This document shows positions 20,651-29,567 of a stretch of 64,000 nt of DNA, piece by piece (position 1 is the stretch's first letter; every line of letters starts with the position of its first letter). A program made the position numbers and the translations under genes. Under the pieces are notes generated by a model. That model worked only from the letters and a program-made list of their open reading frames with translations, ran no database searches and had not been told where the DNA came from. Origin of the DNA: JAEZAF01 sp964395665 (GTDB taxonomy: Bacteria > Chloroflexota > Anaerolineae > Aggregatilineales > Phototrophicaceae); contig CAYNDH010000001.1 in NCBI GenBank assembly GCA_964395665.1, positions 1 to 64,000 on the forward strand, read 5' to 3'.

Positions 20651-21541
20651 ATGACAGCACAGATCATTGATGGCGAACAGATCGCCGCGAGACTTCGTGA
20701 AGAAATCGCACAGGATGCCGCTGCATTTCAGGCTCAGTACGGTTACGCGCCGGGGTTGGGCGTGGTGCTGGTCGGGGAAAATCCGGCATCGCAGATGTAC
20801 GTCCGCATGAAGATGCGGACATCGAAAAAGGTCGGCATCGAAAGCTATCCCCATTATCTGCCGCAGGATGCCACACAGGAAGAGGTCGAAGCCGTCGTTC
20901 AGAAGCTGAATGAAGATCCCAGAGTCCACGGGATTCTGGTGCAGCTTCCGCTGCCTAAGCATCTGAATGAGGAGCGTGTACTCGACCTGATCAACATCGA
21001 GAAAGACGCCGACGGCATCCATCCGCTGAATATGGGCCTGCTGGCGATGCGTGGCCGCGAACCACTGTTTACACCGGCAACGCCGACCGGTTGCATGGTC
21101 CTGCTCAAAGAAGCCGGCGTCAACCTCTCTGGCGCGAATGCGGTCGTTGTCGGGCGCAGTAATATCGTCGGTACTCCCGTCGCGCTGATGCTGCTGCGCG
21201 AAAATGCCACCGTGACCGTCTGCCACAGCCGCACAAAAGACCTTGGCGCACATCTGGCACAGGCTGATGTCGTGATCGCCGCCGCCGGTATCCCGGAATT
21301 TATCAGGGGCGAATGGCTGAAACCCGGCGCAGTGGTCATTGATGTGGGATCAAATGTTATCGACGATCCAGCCGCTGAAAAAGGTTATCGCTATGTCGGC
21401 GATGTTGAGCTGGCAGCGGCGCAGGAAGTCGCCAGCGCCATTACGAAGGTCCCCGGCGGTGTCGGCCCGATGACGATTACCATGCTGCTGATGAACACCG
21501 TCCGGGCGGCGCGCCTCTCTGCACAGACAACACCCGCTTAG
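20651..21541 (+). CDS. folD: Bifunctional methylenetetrahydrofolate dehydrogenase/cyclohydrolase FolD
   Basis: FolD interconverts 5,10-methylene-, methenyl- and 10-formyl-tetrahydrofolate in the cytosol, supplying one-carbon units for purines. The 296-residue protein has the catalytic YVRMK motif (Y50, K54). The substrate-loop motif VHGILVQLPLP, the NADP-binding GRSNIVGTPVALML and the C-terminal VPGGVGPMTITMLL are also present. An open frame extends 23 codons upstream, but the ATG at 20651 matches family length and follows an AGGGGA site. It lies 131 bp after mutS, past a hairpin. Confidence 0.97.
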   Translation: MTAQIIDGEQIAARLREEIAQDAAAFQAQYGYAPGLGVVLVGENPASQMYVRMKMRTSKKVGIESYPHYLPQDATQEEVEAVVQKLNEDPRVHGILVQLPLPKHLNEERVLDLINIEKDADGIHPLNMGLLAMRGREPLFTPATPTGCMVLLKEAGVNLSGANAVVVGRSNIVGTPVALMLLRENATVTVCHSRTKDLGAHLAQADVVIAAAGIPEFIRGEWLKPGAVVIDVGSNVIDDPAAEKGYRYVGDVELAAAQEVASAITKVPGGVGPMTITMLLMNTVRAARLSAQTTPA

Positions 21542-21563
21542 CTTGCAACTCTTTGCTCACAAC

Positions 21564-21605
21564 TGCTTGCTTGCAACTGCCTGCTTGCAACTGCCTGCTT
21601 GCAAC
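21564..21605. repeat. Three 14-bp tandem units between folD and the deaminase gene
   Basis: The unit TGCCTGCTTGCAAC is present twice exactly and once with one change (TGCTTGCTTGCAAC). A looser copy (GCTTGCAACT) starts at the folD stop. It is non-coding and not evidently regulatory. Confidence 0.6.
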
Positions 21606-21645
21606 CGATTAGCTTACACATCCAAAACAGGAAAATGCTGCAACG

Positions 21646-23004
21646 ATGACGACTCTTCTGGTTAAAAATATCGGCACGCTGGTCACAATGGATGACGAGC
21701 GCCGTGAAATCAGCAGCGGCGCGATGTTCATCCGCGATCATGTGATCGAAGCGGTGGGCACGCTGGATGATATGCCGCAGCACGCAGAGGTAGTGCTGGA
21801 TTTGCCCAATCACGTGGTGCTGCCGGGGCTGGTGAACACCCATCACCACATGTTCCAGAATATGACACGGGCGGTCGCGCAGGATAATGAGCTGTTCGGC
21901 TGGCTGACGACGCTCTACCCCATCTGGTCAAACCTGACACCGGAAATGGTCCATGTGTCGGCAAAGCTGGCGATGGCCGAACTGATCCTGTCTGGCTGTA
22001 CGACATCCAGCGATCACCTTTACCTGTATCTCAACGGTATTCAGATCGACGATGAGATCCGCGCCGCGCAGGAACTCGGCTTCCGCTTTCACCCGACACG
22101 CGGCTCGATGAGTGTCGGCGAGAGCAAAGGCGGCCTGCCCCCTGATCGCCTGGTGCAGGATGAAGCGCTCATCCTGAAGGATACACAGCGCGCTATCGAG
22201 CAGCATCACGATGCCGAACGCTACTCGATGCTGCGCGTCGGCGTTGCACCGACGGCGCCGTTCAATGTGTCAATGGAGTTGATGCGCGAAGCAGCGGTGC
22301 TGGCGAGATCCTATCCGAAGGTGCGCCTGCACACGCATCTGGCGGAGAATATCAACGACATCGAATACAGCCTTGAGAAATACAACATGCGCCCCGGTGA
22401 ATTTGTAGAATCGCTCGGCTGGATCGGGGATGATGTGTGGCACGCGCACTGTGTCCAGTTAGATCATCAGGAAATCGACCTGTTTGCACGGACTGAAACC
22501 GGCGTCGCCCACTGCCCCTGTTCCAATATGCGGCTGGCTTCCGGCATCGCGCCCATTCGCGAGATGCTGCGCCAGAAGGTGCGCGTCGGTCTCGGTGTCG
22601 ATGGTTCGGCATCGAATGACGGCGGGCATCTGCTAGGTGAAGCGCGTCAGGCAATGCTGCTTCAGCGCGTGAAAGATGCCGATCCGGCAGCGATGTCGGC
22701 CCGCACAGCGCTGGAAATGGCAACACGCGGCGGCGCATCGGTGCTGGGCCGTGATGATATTGGTGCGCTGGCCCCCGGCATGGCGGCGGACTTTGTCGCT
22801 TTCCGTCTGGACCAGATGGCGTATACCGGCGCATGGCACGATCCGGCGGGGGCACTGCTGTTCTGCCAGCCCACACAGGCCGACGTGGTGGTGATTCACG
22901 GGCGCATCGTGGTCGAGCAGGGCCACTTCATCCATCTGGACCTGCCGATGCTGGTCGAGCAGCATAACCGGCTGTCGCGCCAGCTTTTCAACGCACCGCG
23001 TTAG
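21646..23004 (+). CDS. 8-oxoguanine deaminase-like amidohydrolase
   Basis: This 452-residue zinc amidohydrolase belongs to the TrzN/AtzB-like branch that includes 8-oxoguanine deaminase, which turns 8-oxoguanine into urate. Metal ligands are seen in VNTHHHMFQN (residues 63-72), HTHLAEN and HAHCVQLD, and the late aspartate in GVDGSASNDGG. The opening MTTLLVKNIGTLVTMDDERR is typical. Specificity for 8-oxoguanine rather than another aminated ring is inferred from overall resemblance. The neighbours fit that idea: a Nudix gene begins 20 bp downstream, mutS lies upstream, and a xanthine dehydrogenase cluster follows on the opposite strand. Confidence 0.8.
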   Translation: MTTLLVKNIGTLVTMDDERREISSGAMFIRDHVIEAVGTLDDMPQHAEVVLDLPNHVVLPGLVNTHHHMFQNMTRAVAQDNELFGWLTTLYPIWSNLTPEMVHVSAKLAMAELILSGCTTSSDHLYLYLNGIQIDDEIRAAQELGFRFHPTRGSMSVGESKGGLPPDRLVQDEALILKDTQRAIEQHHDAERYSMLRVGVAPTAPFNVSMELMREAAVLARSYPKVRLHTHLAENINDIEYSLEKYNMRPGEFVESLGWIGDDVWHAHCVQLDHQEIDLFARTETGVAHCPCSNMRLASGIAPIREMLRQKVRVGLGVDGSASNDGGHLLGEARQAMLLQRVKDADPAAMSARTALEMATRGGASVLGRDDIGALAPGMAADFVAFRLDQMAYTGAWHDPAGALLFCQPTQADVVVIHGRIVVEQGHFIHLDLPMLVEQHNRLSRQLFNAPR

Positions 23005-23024
23005 CCGATCCGCTGGTCTGCTGA

Positions 23025-23900
23025 ATGGGATTTCTGCGCCTCTCGACTTCATGTGCTGTCTTTGATGATGAGGGGCGCGTCCTGCTTTCGCTGCGCGGGG
23101 ATCTCAACCAGTGGAATCTGCCCGGTGGCCGGGTGGATGCCCATGAGCGCCTGCCGGACGCCGCTGCACGCGAAGTCCGCGAAGAGACCGGTGTTGAGGT
23201 AAAGATCGAACAGGCTGTCGGGCTGTTTTACTGGCAGGGTTGGGACCGGCTGAACGTACTGTTTCATGCGCGGCCCATTGGCGGACACCTGACACAGCGC
23301 ACCTTCGAAACACGGCAGAATCAGTTTACAGCCGTCGATCAGCTTCCCTCCATGCGCGACGCCGACCTTGTCCATGCTGCGCTTGCCCACGCTGCGCCTG
23401 GGGCAGGGAAATCCGCGCTGCACATCCAGACCACGCCCCCTGAACAGCTCCAGCGGATACGATGGGCGCTCCGCAGGCGCTATATCGCCAATCTGCTGCG
23501 CGGCAGACCGGAACCTCGTCATGTGCGCTTCAGACTTCAGGCCGTTGGCATCGTGATGGACAGCACCAACCACAATATTCTGCTCGAAACCCATTCAGAG
23601 GGTATCCGGCTGCCTCGTGTGATCTGTGATGGCTCTGCACCATGGAGTCAGCTTCAGCGCACATTGAAACCTGTGCTGTCAGATCATGTGGATTTTCAGT
23701 GGGCGGGATTGTGGCAGCGGACGGAGCGTAACACGGTGCAGTTTGTATTTTTCGCGCAGGCTGGCACTGTCGGAGACCGGGTACAACATCCATCCATACG
23801 CTGGCATCCAATTAATGCGAATGCGTTAGACAACCGTGATCAGGCATTCATCACACAGACACGAGCGCATCCGGATGAATTCTGGATGCTGCAAGCGTAA
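23025..23900 (+). CDS. Nudix hydrolase with a second, degenerate Nudix-like half
   Basis: Nudix enzymes cleave nucleoside diphosphate derivatives such as oxidised dNTPs. The N-terminal domain has a perfect Nudix box beginning at G35, with AREVREETGVEV containing the metal-binding glutamates. From about residue 165 the protein starts again with a Nudix-like strand order (RFRLQAVGIVMDSTNHNILLETHS, then VDFQWAGLWQRTERNTVQFVFFAQAG) but without a Nudix box. The second half thus seems to be an inactive duplicate. At 291 residues it is about twice the usual length. It directly follows the 8-oxoguanine deaminase-like gene (20 bp) and ends 9 bp from the convergent YqeC-MocA gene. A MutT-like sanitising role is inference. 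Confidence 0.85.
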   Translation: MGFLRLSTSCAVFDDEGRVLLSLRGDLNQWNLPGGRVDAHERLPDAAAREVREETGVEVKIEQAVGLFYWQGWDRLNVLFHARPIGGHLTQRTFETRQNQFTAVDQLPSMRDADLVHAALAHAAPGAGKSALHIQTTPPEQLQRIRWALRRRYIANLLRGRPEPRHVRFRLQAVGIVMDSTNHNILLETHSEGIRLPRVICDGSAPWSQLQRTLKPVLSDHVDFQWAGLWQRTERNTVQFVFFAQAGTVGDRVQHPSIRWHPINANALDNRDQAFITQTRAHPDEFWMLQA

Positions 23901-23909
23901 GGCAGCCGG

Positions 23910-25259
23910 TCAGGAAAATCCGGCACGCCAGCGCTCGTCCCGGTAATCCTGCGGCGTATCGACATCGCGCAGGATGCTGTCTGTCTCGACCTCAAGGTAG
24001 CGAATATCATCTGTATGCTGATTGAAAAAATCGCGCAGGTTCGCCTTCTGGTCCATATTCTGAATTTCGCCCCAGTAGCGGCGTCCAATCAGCACCGGAT
24101 GGCCGCGTTTACGTTCAAAACTGGGGATAATCAGACTGCTGCTGGTCTCGGCATACATCGACAGAAGCTGATAGATCACTTTCGGCTGGATACGCGGCTG
24201 GTCGCCTAATACGATCATGGATGCCGCGATATGCGAGGGCTGCGCGGCTAATCCGGCTTTGATGGACGACATCATCTCACCGCTGCGGTAATTGCGGTTA
24301 TAGACGACATCAACTTCAAGCGGACGCAGCAGCGCCTTGATCTCTTTGGCCTGATGGCCGGTGACCACCGTGATATGGTCGATGCGCGATTTAATCAACT
24401 GCTCGATGATGTGTTCGAGAATGGTGCGTCCATTGGCCCACGGCAGCAGTACTTTTGAAGTCCCCATACGGGTGGAAAGCCCCGCCGCCAGCACGACCGC
24501 GCCCACCGGCCTCTGGACTTCCACCACGGGCTGAACACCGCGCACCGCCCCCAGCACCACGCCATGAAAGCGTTTTGAGCGCAGCATCAGCCGTGCGATC
24601 AGCCGCGCCCGTCCGCGAAAATAACCCCTGGGCGGCGTCTGATTGAGAAACGCGATGACGCGTGCGTTAGGTGGAACCCCCTTCAGGCCGAGTGCTTCAT
24701 CACGCAGCACCTGAGCGATCCATGCCGCCTTGATACGGATATCCTGCGCGAAACCGTAACGCTCGCGAATGGCCTGCGCGTTATAAACACTTTCATCGCT
24801 CAGCGTATAATTCATGGCAGAGACAGACGCCACCGGGATAATCAATGAGGTCTCCGGGGGGATGCCCGGCTCATCTTCAAACGGTGATTTCAGGAGCGCT
24901 GAATTGGCGCGGTCAGCTTCCACCAGCCAGACATCGGAGTCCATCGTATCCAGCCACAGCGGCAATTCCTCACGAGAGACACCATGGACCAGCCCATTTT
25001 CAATAGACTTGTAGAGAAAGACAAAGCGTTTTTCGGAAAGGGCTTCAGAGATCTCACCATGATCGCTCTCGGCAGAGAATACCGCTGGCATCAGATCCAG
25101 CAGATGGGTATCCATGCCCATGGTCGTCGTTGCCAGCACACGCCATCCGGCTTCTGCCAGTTCATAACCAAGGGCCGCCAGCAGGCTGGTCTTCCCGCCT
25201 GCTCCGATGATTGCCACCACATCACCCGATGTTATTTCCAACGCTTCGTGAAGTTTCAT
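23910..25259 (-). CDS. YqeC-MocA fusion: molybdenum hydroxylase maturation protein
   Basis: Two domains are joined in 449 residues. Residues 1 to about 235 are YqeC-like (accessory protein for selenium-dependent Mo hydroxylases), with a P-loop GAGGKTSLL at 19-27. From about 250 the sequence is a MocA-type molybdopterin cytidylyltransferase, with GAVVLAAGLSTRMGTSKVLLPW, LGDQPRI and FERKRGHPVLIGR. MocA converts Mo-molybdopterin to the cytosine dinucleotide form used by xanthine dehydrogenase-family enzymes. Its ATG overlaps the stop of the large Mo subunit gene by 4 bp (ATGA), so it is translationally coupled to the enzyme it matures. YqeC hints at a selenium-containing cofactor variant, but no selenium genes are in view. 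Confidence 0.9.
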   Translation of the reverse strand: MKLHEALEITSGDVVAIIGAGGKTSLLAALGYELAEAGWRVLATTTMGMDTHLLDLMPAVFSAESDHGEISEALSEKRFVFLYKSIENGLVHGVSREELPLWLDTMDSDVWLVEADRANSALLKSPFEDEPGIPPETSLIIPVASVSAMNYTLSDESVYNAQAIRERYGFAQDIRIKAAWIAQVLRDEALGLKGVPPNARVIAFLNQTPPRGYFRGRARLIARLMLRSKRFHGVVLGAVRGVQPVVEVQRPVGAVVLAAGLSTRMGTSKVLLPWANGRTILEHIIEQLIKSRIDHITVVTGHQAKEIKALLRPLEVDVVYNRNYRSGEMMSSIKAGLAAQPSHIAASMIVLGDQPRIQPKVIYQLLSMYAETSSSLIIPSFERKRGHPVLIGRRYWGEIQNMDQKANLRDFFNQHTDDIRYLEVETDSILRDVDTPQDYRDERWRAGFS

Positions 25260-27538
25260 ACCATCCGCTTCGTTACGTCACCTATTCCCTGAGCGCGCAG
25301 GGCGGCAACCACTTTCTCCGGCGTGAGCGGGATTTCGTCAATCCAGACACCTGTCGCATCATGGACAGCAGCCGCAATCGCAGGCGCGAGTGGCAGCAGC
25401 GGCATCTCACCCATCCCACGCGCCCCAAATGGCCCGATAGGATCTGCGTATTCAAGAATGACGGATTGCACCTGATCGGGGATGTCATAGACAGTCGGGA
25501 TCAGATACGTAGAAAGATGCGGGTTCAGGATGCGCCCCTGATGCGAAATCAGATTTTCCATCAGCGCGTAACCCTGTGCCTGAACAACTGCCCCTTCGAT
25601 CTGCCCCTGTACCTGCTGCGGATTGATCGCTTTACCGACATCATTGGCCGAGACCACGTTCAGCACGTGAATGTGGCCGGTCTCAATATCAACTTCGACT
25701 TCCACAGCCTGTGCAGCATAGCCATAAGCGAAGTTAGGCTCACTTTTACCCGTTTTCGGCTCATACATCGTGGTCTTTGGCGGGCGGTACATATATTCGG
25801 CAATTGCAGGCCGCTCTTCGTTGTGCCACGCTTCCAGCGCCCGTTCTGCTGCGCCCCTGATGGCATTTCCTGACATAAATGTCAGACGCGAAGCCGATGC
25901 ACTGCCGGATGACTGCGTCCCGCCGCTGTCGTGCCCCATCAGGCGGACTTTGTGGAATGGCACGCCGACGGCATCCGCCGCCATCTGCATCATGACGGTA
26001 TGCGTCCCCTGCCCGACATCCGCACCAGCGGCGCGAACCACCACTTCCTCAATTTCAGCCGTGCCATAAAGTTCAATCTGCGCCCAACTGTGTTCCGGAT
26101 ACCCGAAAGAATAACCGACATTCTTATAGGCGCAGGCAAATCCTATCCCACGGCGCAGTGAAGAGCCGTTGGTTCCGGATGAATCAGGCGGTCTCTGGCG
26201 CGGCTGCCACTCGACACCGTTCTTCGTCCAGTAACCGCTCTGCTCGGCACACTGCTCGATCACTTCTGGCATACTGACACCCTTGGGCAGCGGTGTCCCC
26301 ACCGAGAGCACGGTGTTTTCCTGAATTGAATTGATCCGGCGGATTTCAATCGGTGAAATGTCCAATGCGGCGGCCAGTTTGTTGACCTGCCCTTCCGCAG
26401 CAAGTGCAGCCTGCGGCGCACCAAAGCCACGGAACGCGCCCGTCGGGATATTGTTGGTCAGCACCGCGAAGGCATCAACAGAAACATTCGGCACATCATA
26501 CGGGCCAGCGACCATCAGGCAGGCATTAGCGACCACTTTTGTCGAGGTATAGTTATACGGGCCAGCATCCCCCTTGACCATCGCTTCGATGGCGATAATC
26601 CGACCGTCACGGGTGGCGCCCCACTTAGTCGAGATGGAAAACGGATGCCGCTTGTGGTGATAGCGGATCGACTCTTCACGGCTCCAGATGATTTTCACCG
26701 GGCGGCGCAGGCGCATCACGGCCAGCGCCAGCACGATCTGCACCGACATATCCTCACGGCCACCAAACGCCCCGCCAATCGCCGGGTAGATCACCCGTAC
26801 CTGATCCTGCGGCAGATTCAGGGCATGGGTGATCTGCCACAGATCCTCATGCACCCACTGCCCGGCCACGCAGACCGTTATCCGTCCTTCTTCGTCGATA
26901 TACCCAAGACCAGACTCCGGCTGAAGGAAAGCATGTTCCTGATAGCCAGTGTGATATTCACCTTCAATGATGACATCAGCCTGCGCCCATGCAGACGCCA
27001 TATCCCCCCGGCGCACCTCATAATGACAGAAATAATTACCGGGATTGCTCGGATGGATCTGCGGCGCATCGGGATGCAGTGCGGTTTCCATATCGAAGAT
27101 GCCGGACAGGTCTTCATACTCGATATGGATCAATGCAGCGGCGGCAGCGGCAGTTTCGGCAGTTTCGGCGACCACCACCGCAATGCAGTCCATCGTACAG
27201 CGCGCAGTATCAGCAGCAGGATTGGTGCTGCCCGGTCCGCACAACACCGGCTGATCCTTTGTCACCAGACCATATTCATTGACCGGGATATCTGCCGCCG
27301 TGAAGATCGCTACAACGCCGGGGACAGCATCCGCATTGGTGGTATCTACAGCCAGAATACGGGCATGTGGGCGATCACTGAAGCGCAGCTTCATCCAGAG
27401 CTGCCCTTCCACATTGAGATCTGCCGGATAAGCCGTATGGCCGGTTACTTTATCATGTGCATCTATACGTCTGATGGACTGGCCGACAACGGAAGGTTGT
27501 CCTGCCTGGCCCACAGCATCTGGGGAATGATTTTTCAT
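25256..27538 (-). CDS. Xanthine dehydrogenase-type molybdopterin-binding subunit
   Basis: This is the large catalytic subunit of a molybdenum hydroxylase (760 residues). The GAFRGFGAPQA motif (R370 at its centre) is of the xanthine dehydrogenase type and lacks the Cys-Ser active-site loop of CO dehydrogenase. The VGQSIRRIDAHDKVTGHTAY opening, the QDQVRVIYPAIGGAFGGRED cofactor loop and GARGMGEMPLLPLAPAIAAAV with the catalytic glutamate are present. The open frame reaches 27658, but the ATG at 27538 matches the family start. A 173-bp gap rich in inverted repeats separates it from the upstream gene. The downstream maturation gene overlaps by 4 bp. Oxidation of xanthine or another purine is most likely, given the deaminase nearby. 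Confidence 0.92.
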   Translation of the reverse strand: MKNHSPDAVGQAGQPSVVGQSIRRIDAHDKVTGHTAYPADLNVEGQLWMKLRFSDRPHARILAVDTTNADAVPGVVAIFTAADIPVNEYGLVTKDQPVLCGPGSTNPAADTARCTMDCIAVVVAETAETAAAAAALIHIEYEDLSGIFDMETALHPDAPQIHPSNPGNYFCHYEVRRGDMASAWAQADVIIEGEYHTGYQEHAFLQPESGLGYIDEEGRITVCVAGQWVHEDLWQITHALNLPQDQVRVIYPAIGGAFGGREDMSVQIVLALAVMRLRRPVKIIWSREESIRYHHKRHPFSISTKWGATRDGRIIAIEAMVKGDAGPYNYTSTKVVANACLMVAGPYDVPNVSVDAFAVLTNNIPTGAFRGFGAPQAALAAEGQVNKLAAALDISPIEIRRINSIQENTVLSVGTPLPKGVSMPEVIEQCAEQSGYWTKNGVEWQPRQRPPDSSGTNGSSLRRGIGFACAYKNVGYSFGYPEHSWAQIELYGTAEIEEVVVRAAGADVGQGTHTVMMQMAADAVGVPFHKVRLMGHDSGGTQSSGSASASRLTFMSGNAIRGAAERALEAWHNEERPAIAEYMYRPPKTTMYEPKTGKSEPNFAYGYAAQAVEVEVDIETGHIHVLNVVSANDVGKAINPQQVQGQIEGAVVQAQGYALMENLISHQGRILNPHLSTYLIPTVYDIPDQVQSVILEYADPIGPFGARGMGEMPLLPLAPAIAAAVHDATGVWIDEIPLTPEKVVAALRAQGIGDVTKRMV

Positions 27539-27573
27539 AATTCTCTGCAATTGGAATCTATACGAAACAAAGA

Positions 27574-27706
27574 GGACGCGTTTATGCGTCCCCTGGATTT
27601 TAGCGCAGTTGTTCGAGTGCGTAAACACACCTGCGTTTGAAACTGCGCCTGACTGCATACCACTTATCAGGCGCTAATGGTTCATCTTTAGTTCAGCCTG
27701 TGAACC
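27574..27706 (-). promoter_or_regulatory. Structured leader upstream of the Mo-subunit gene
   Basis: Three inverted repeats fill this gap. They are GGTTCA/TGAACC (27679-27684 with 27701-27706), GCGCAGTT/AACTGCGC (27603-27610 with 27641-27648, enclosing a smaller GTGTG-TTTA-CGCAC hairpin) and GGACGC/GCGTCC (27574-27579 with 27586-27591). The last is followed on the minus strand by TCTTTGTTTC, so it could act as an attenuator just before the gene. I do not recognise a known riboswitch consensus, including that of the Mo-cofactor motif. Confidence 0.4.
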
Positions 27707-27711
27707 AGTCC

Positions 27712-28113
27712 CTAATGCAGCGGGTCGTTTTTGGAGCGTTCCTTCGCCATCTTGGCCCGGACCTGCTTCTTGCGCTGCTTTTCCATCATCTGGGCCTTGA
27801 TGCGCTCCTTGCGTTCCTTGTCGAGCGCCCGTTCCGAGACAATATCCTTTTTCTTCGGGATTGCGATAGCGTAGAGCAGCGTTGAAATCATCACCAGCGC
27901 GAAGAAGATCACAACGCGTGAAATCCAGTCCATCGTACCGAGATCACTACCATCTATCGGGATCAGGCCGCTGACGACATCCGTCAGCCACGGGCCAAAG
28001 ATAAAGGCAATCAGCCCGAAGGCGATAATCAGAATCAATCCAAACAGGGGAAGAAATGCACGAATCGTAACGCGCTTCGCCTGTTTTAAACGATAATCCT
28101 CATTGGACTGCAT
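27712..28113 (-). CDS. Two-helix membrane protein with Lys/Arg-rich tail, in the Mo-hydroxylase operon
   Basis: I do not recognise the family. The 133-residue protein has two membrane segments (about 19-44 and 63-84) joined by a short loop with PIDGSDLGTMD. A strongly basic, probably helical cytosolic tail (residues 87-133, rich in K, R, E and M) follows. The ATG has an excellent AAGGAGT site and starts 5 bp after the FAD/Fe-S subunit gene, so it is clearly cotranscribed with the hydroxylase. It lies between the two enzyme subunit genes, an unusual place. It could tether the complex to the membrane or bind RNA or ribosomes with its tail; both are guesses. Confidence 0.75.
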   Translation of the reverse strand: MQSNEDYRLKQAKRVTIRAFLPLFGLILIIAFGLIAFIFGPWLTDVVSGLIPIDGSDLGTMDWISRVVIFFALVMISTLLYAIAIPKKKDIVSERALDKERKERIKAQMMEKQRKKQVRAKMAKERSKNDPLH

Positions 28114-28118
28114 AAGCG

Positions 28119-29567
28119 TTACTCCTTTTCTGGCTGCTGCTCTCGTTCAGCAGCGGCGGCAATAGCTGTAATGATTTTATAATAGCCGGTGCAGCGGCAT
28201 AAATTCCCGCTGATACTCTGCTGGATCTGATCATGCGTCGGCTGCGGGTATTCTTCAAGCAGCTTGGCTCCCGCCATCAGGAAACCCGGCGTACAATACC
28301 CACACTGTACAGCACCTTCATCAATAAAAGTTTGCTGAATTGGATGAAGATCCTCGCCCGAACTCAGCCCTTCAATCGTGGTAATTTCAGCATCATGGGC
28401 GCGTGGGGAAGCGACCAGACACGCCATCACCGCCGCGCCATCGAGAAACACCGTGCAGGCACCGCACTCCCCTTCTGCACAGCCTTCCTTCGTGCCAGTG
28501 AGTCCGGCTTCATCCCGCAGAAAGTTCAGCAGCGTCTTATGCTGGCCGGTCGTAAAGATGCGCGGTTCGCCGTTGATCGTCGTATGGATCGGCGCGTGGT
28601 CTTCGTGACGATGCAAATCAGACAGACGCACTGGATCTTCTGTATCCGGCTGCCCCCACAGCATCGCAGGCTGCGCCGGGACCTGTGTCTGCGGTTCACC
28701 ACTTGCCAGTGACCGCAGCGCACGCGACACCAGCACCCGGACCATCTCGCTGCGATAATCGGCACTGCTGCGGACATCGGTAATCGGCTTCGGGACCGTA
28801 CCAGCCACCGCCAATACTTCCGCGATGGTATCCGGTGTCAGGCTTTTACCGATCAGATATTGTTCTGCTTCTGTCACCCGGATAATCGTGGGGGCAACAC
28901 TGCCAAGTGTCAGCACAGCATCCGTAATAAGATCGCCGTCAAATGTCAGCACACAGGCCACATTCACGACGGCGATGGCCTGGGCGCGTCTTAAACCCAG
29001 TTTCAGGAAAACACCCCGCTGATTGGGCTGCATGATCGGGATGTTGACTGAGGTCAGCATCTCATCGGGCTGCATCACAGTGCGCCGCACTCCGGTGTAA
29101 AACTCACGCAGCGGGATCGTTCGCTCACCCTGCATCGAGCGCAGCGTAACCGAAGCCTGAAGCGCCATCAGCGGCGTGATGGTATCGTTAGCAGGTGAGC
29201 CTGTAATCACATTACCGGCGACAGTAGCGCGATTGCGAATCTGCGGCGCGCCGACTTCCCAACTGGCCTGTACCAACGGCATCGCGAATTCGCGGGCGTG
29301 CGGACTGCCGACCACCTGATTATGCGTAACGCTTCCCCCGATACGCAGAATGCCGTCTTCTACGGCCACCGTATCAAGACCGCTGATCCGCGAGACATCA
29401 ATCAGGGCTTCCAGCGGCTGGCGCTGCTTGCGGTCCAGTTCAACCAGCAGATCAGTCCCGCCCGCGATAATCCGGGCGCGATCCTGAAAGTGCGCCAGTA
29501 ATTCCAGCGCTTCATCCACGCTGGTGACGCTGTAATACTGCTGCCAGTGGGAGGTGTACGCACTCAT
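28119..29567 (-). CDS. Fused FAD-binding and [2Fe-2S] subunit of molybdenum hydroxylase
   Basis: One 482-residue chain supplies both electron-transfer parts. The N-terminal half (about 1-290) is the CoxM/XdhB-type FAD domain with ARIIAGGTDLLVELDRK and the IRNRATVAGNVITGSPANDT flavin loop. The C-terminal part (about 325-480) is a CoxS-type two-cluster domain with EGCAEGECGACTVFLDG and QCGYCTPGF...GNLCRCTGYYKI. The Fe-S domain follows the FAD domain, the reverse of the order in eukaryotic xanthine dehydrogenase. It should transfer electrons from the Mo subunit to NAD+ or another acceptor. Its ATG overlaps the HEAT-repeat gene stop by 4 bp. Confidence 0.93.
   Translation of the reverse strand: MSAYTSHWQQYYSVTSVDEALELLAHFQDRARIIAGGTDLLVELDRKQRQPLEALIDVSRISGLDTVAVEDGILRIGGSVTHNQVVGSPHAREFAMPLVQASWEVGAPQIRNRATVAGNVITGSPANDTITPLMALQASVTLRSMQGERTIPLREFYTGVRRTVMQPDEMLTSVNIPIMQPNQRGVFLKLGLRRAQAIAVVNVACVLTFDGDLITDAVLTLGSVAPTIIRVTEAEQYLIGKSLTPDTIAEVLAVAGTVPKPITDVRSSADYRSEMVRVLVSRALRSLASGEPQTQVPAQPAMLWGQPDTEDPVRLSDLHRHEDHAPIHTTINGEPRIFTTGQHKTLLNFLRDEAGLTGTKEGCAEGECGACTVFLDGAAVMACLVASPRAHDAEITTIEGLSSGEDLHPIQQTFIDEGAVQCGYCTPGFLMAGAKLLEEYPQPTHDQIQQSISGNLCRCTGYYKIITAIAAAAEREQQPEKE

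Noticed and set aside
21541..21645. CRISPR-like repeats
   Set aside because: Units are 14 bp and directly adjacent, without spacers; a tandem duplication explains them.
26645..27640. 331-codon plus-strand frame opposite the Mo subunit
   Set aside because: Shadow of the xanthine dehydrogenase gene, with no recognisable motif.
27539..27711. Molybdenum-cofactor riboswitch
   Set aside because: Hairpins are present, but I cannot match the known Mo-cofactor motif, so only a structured leader is claimed.
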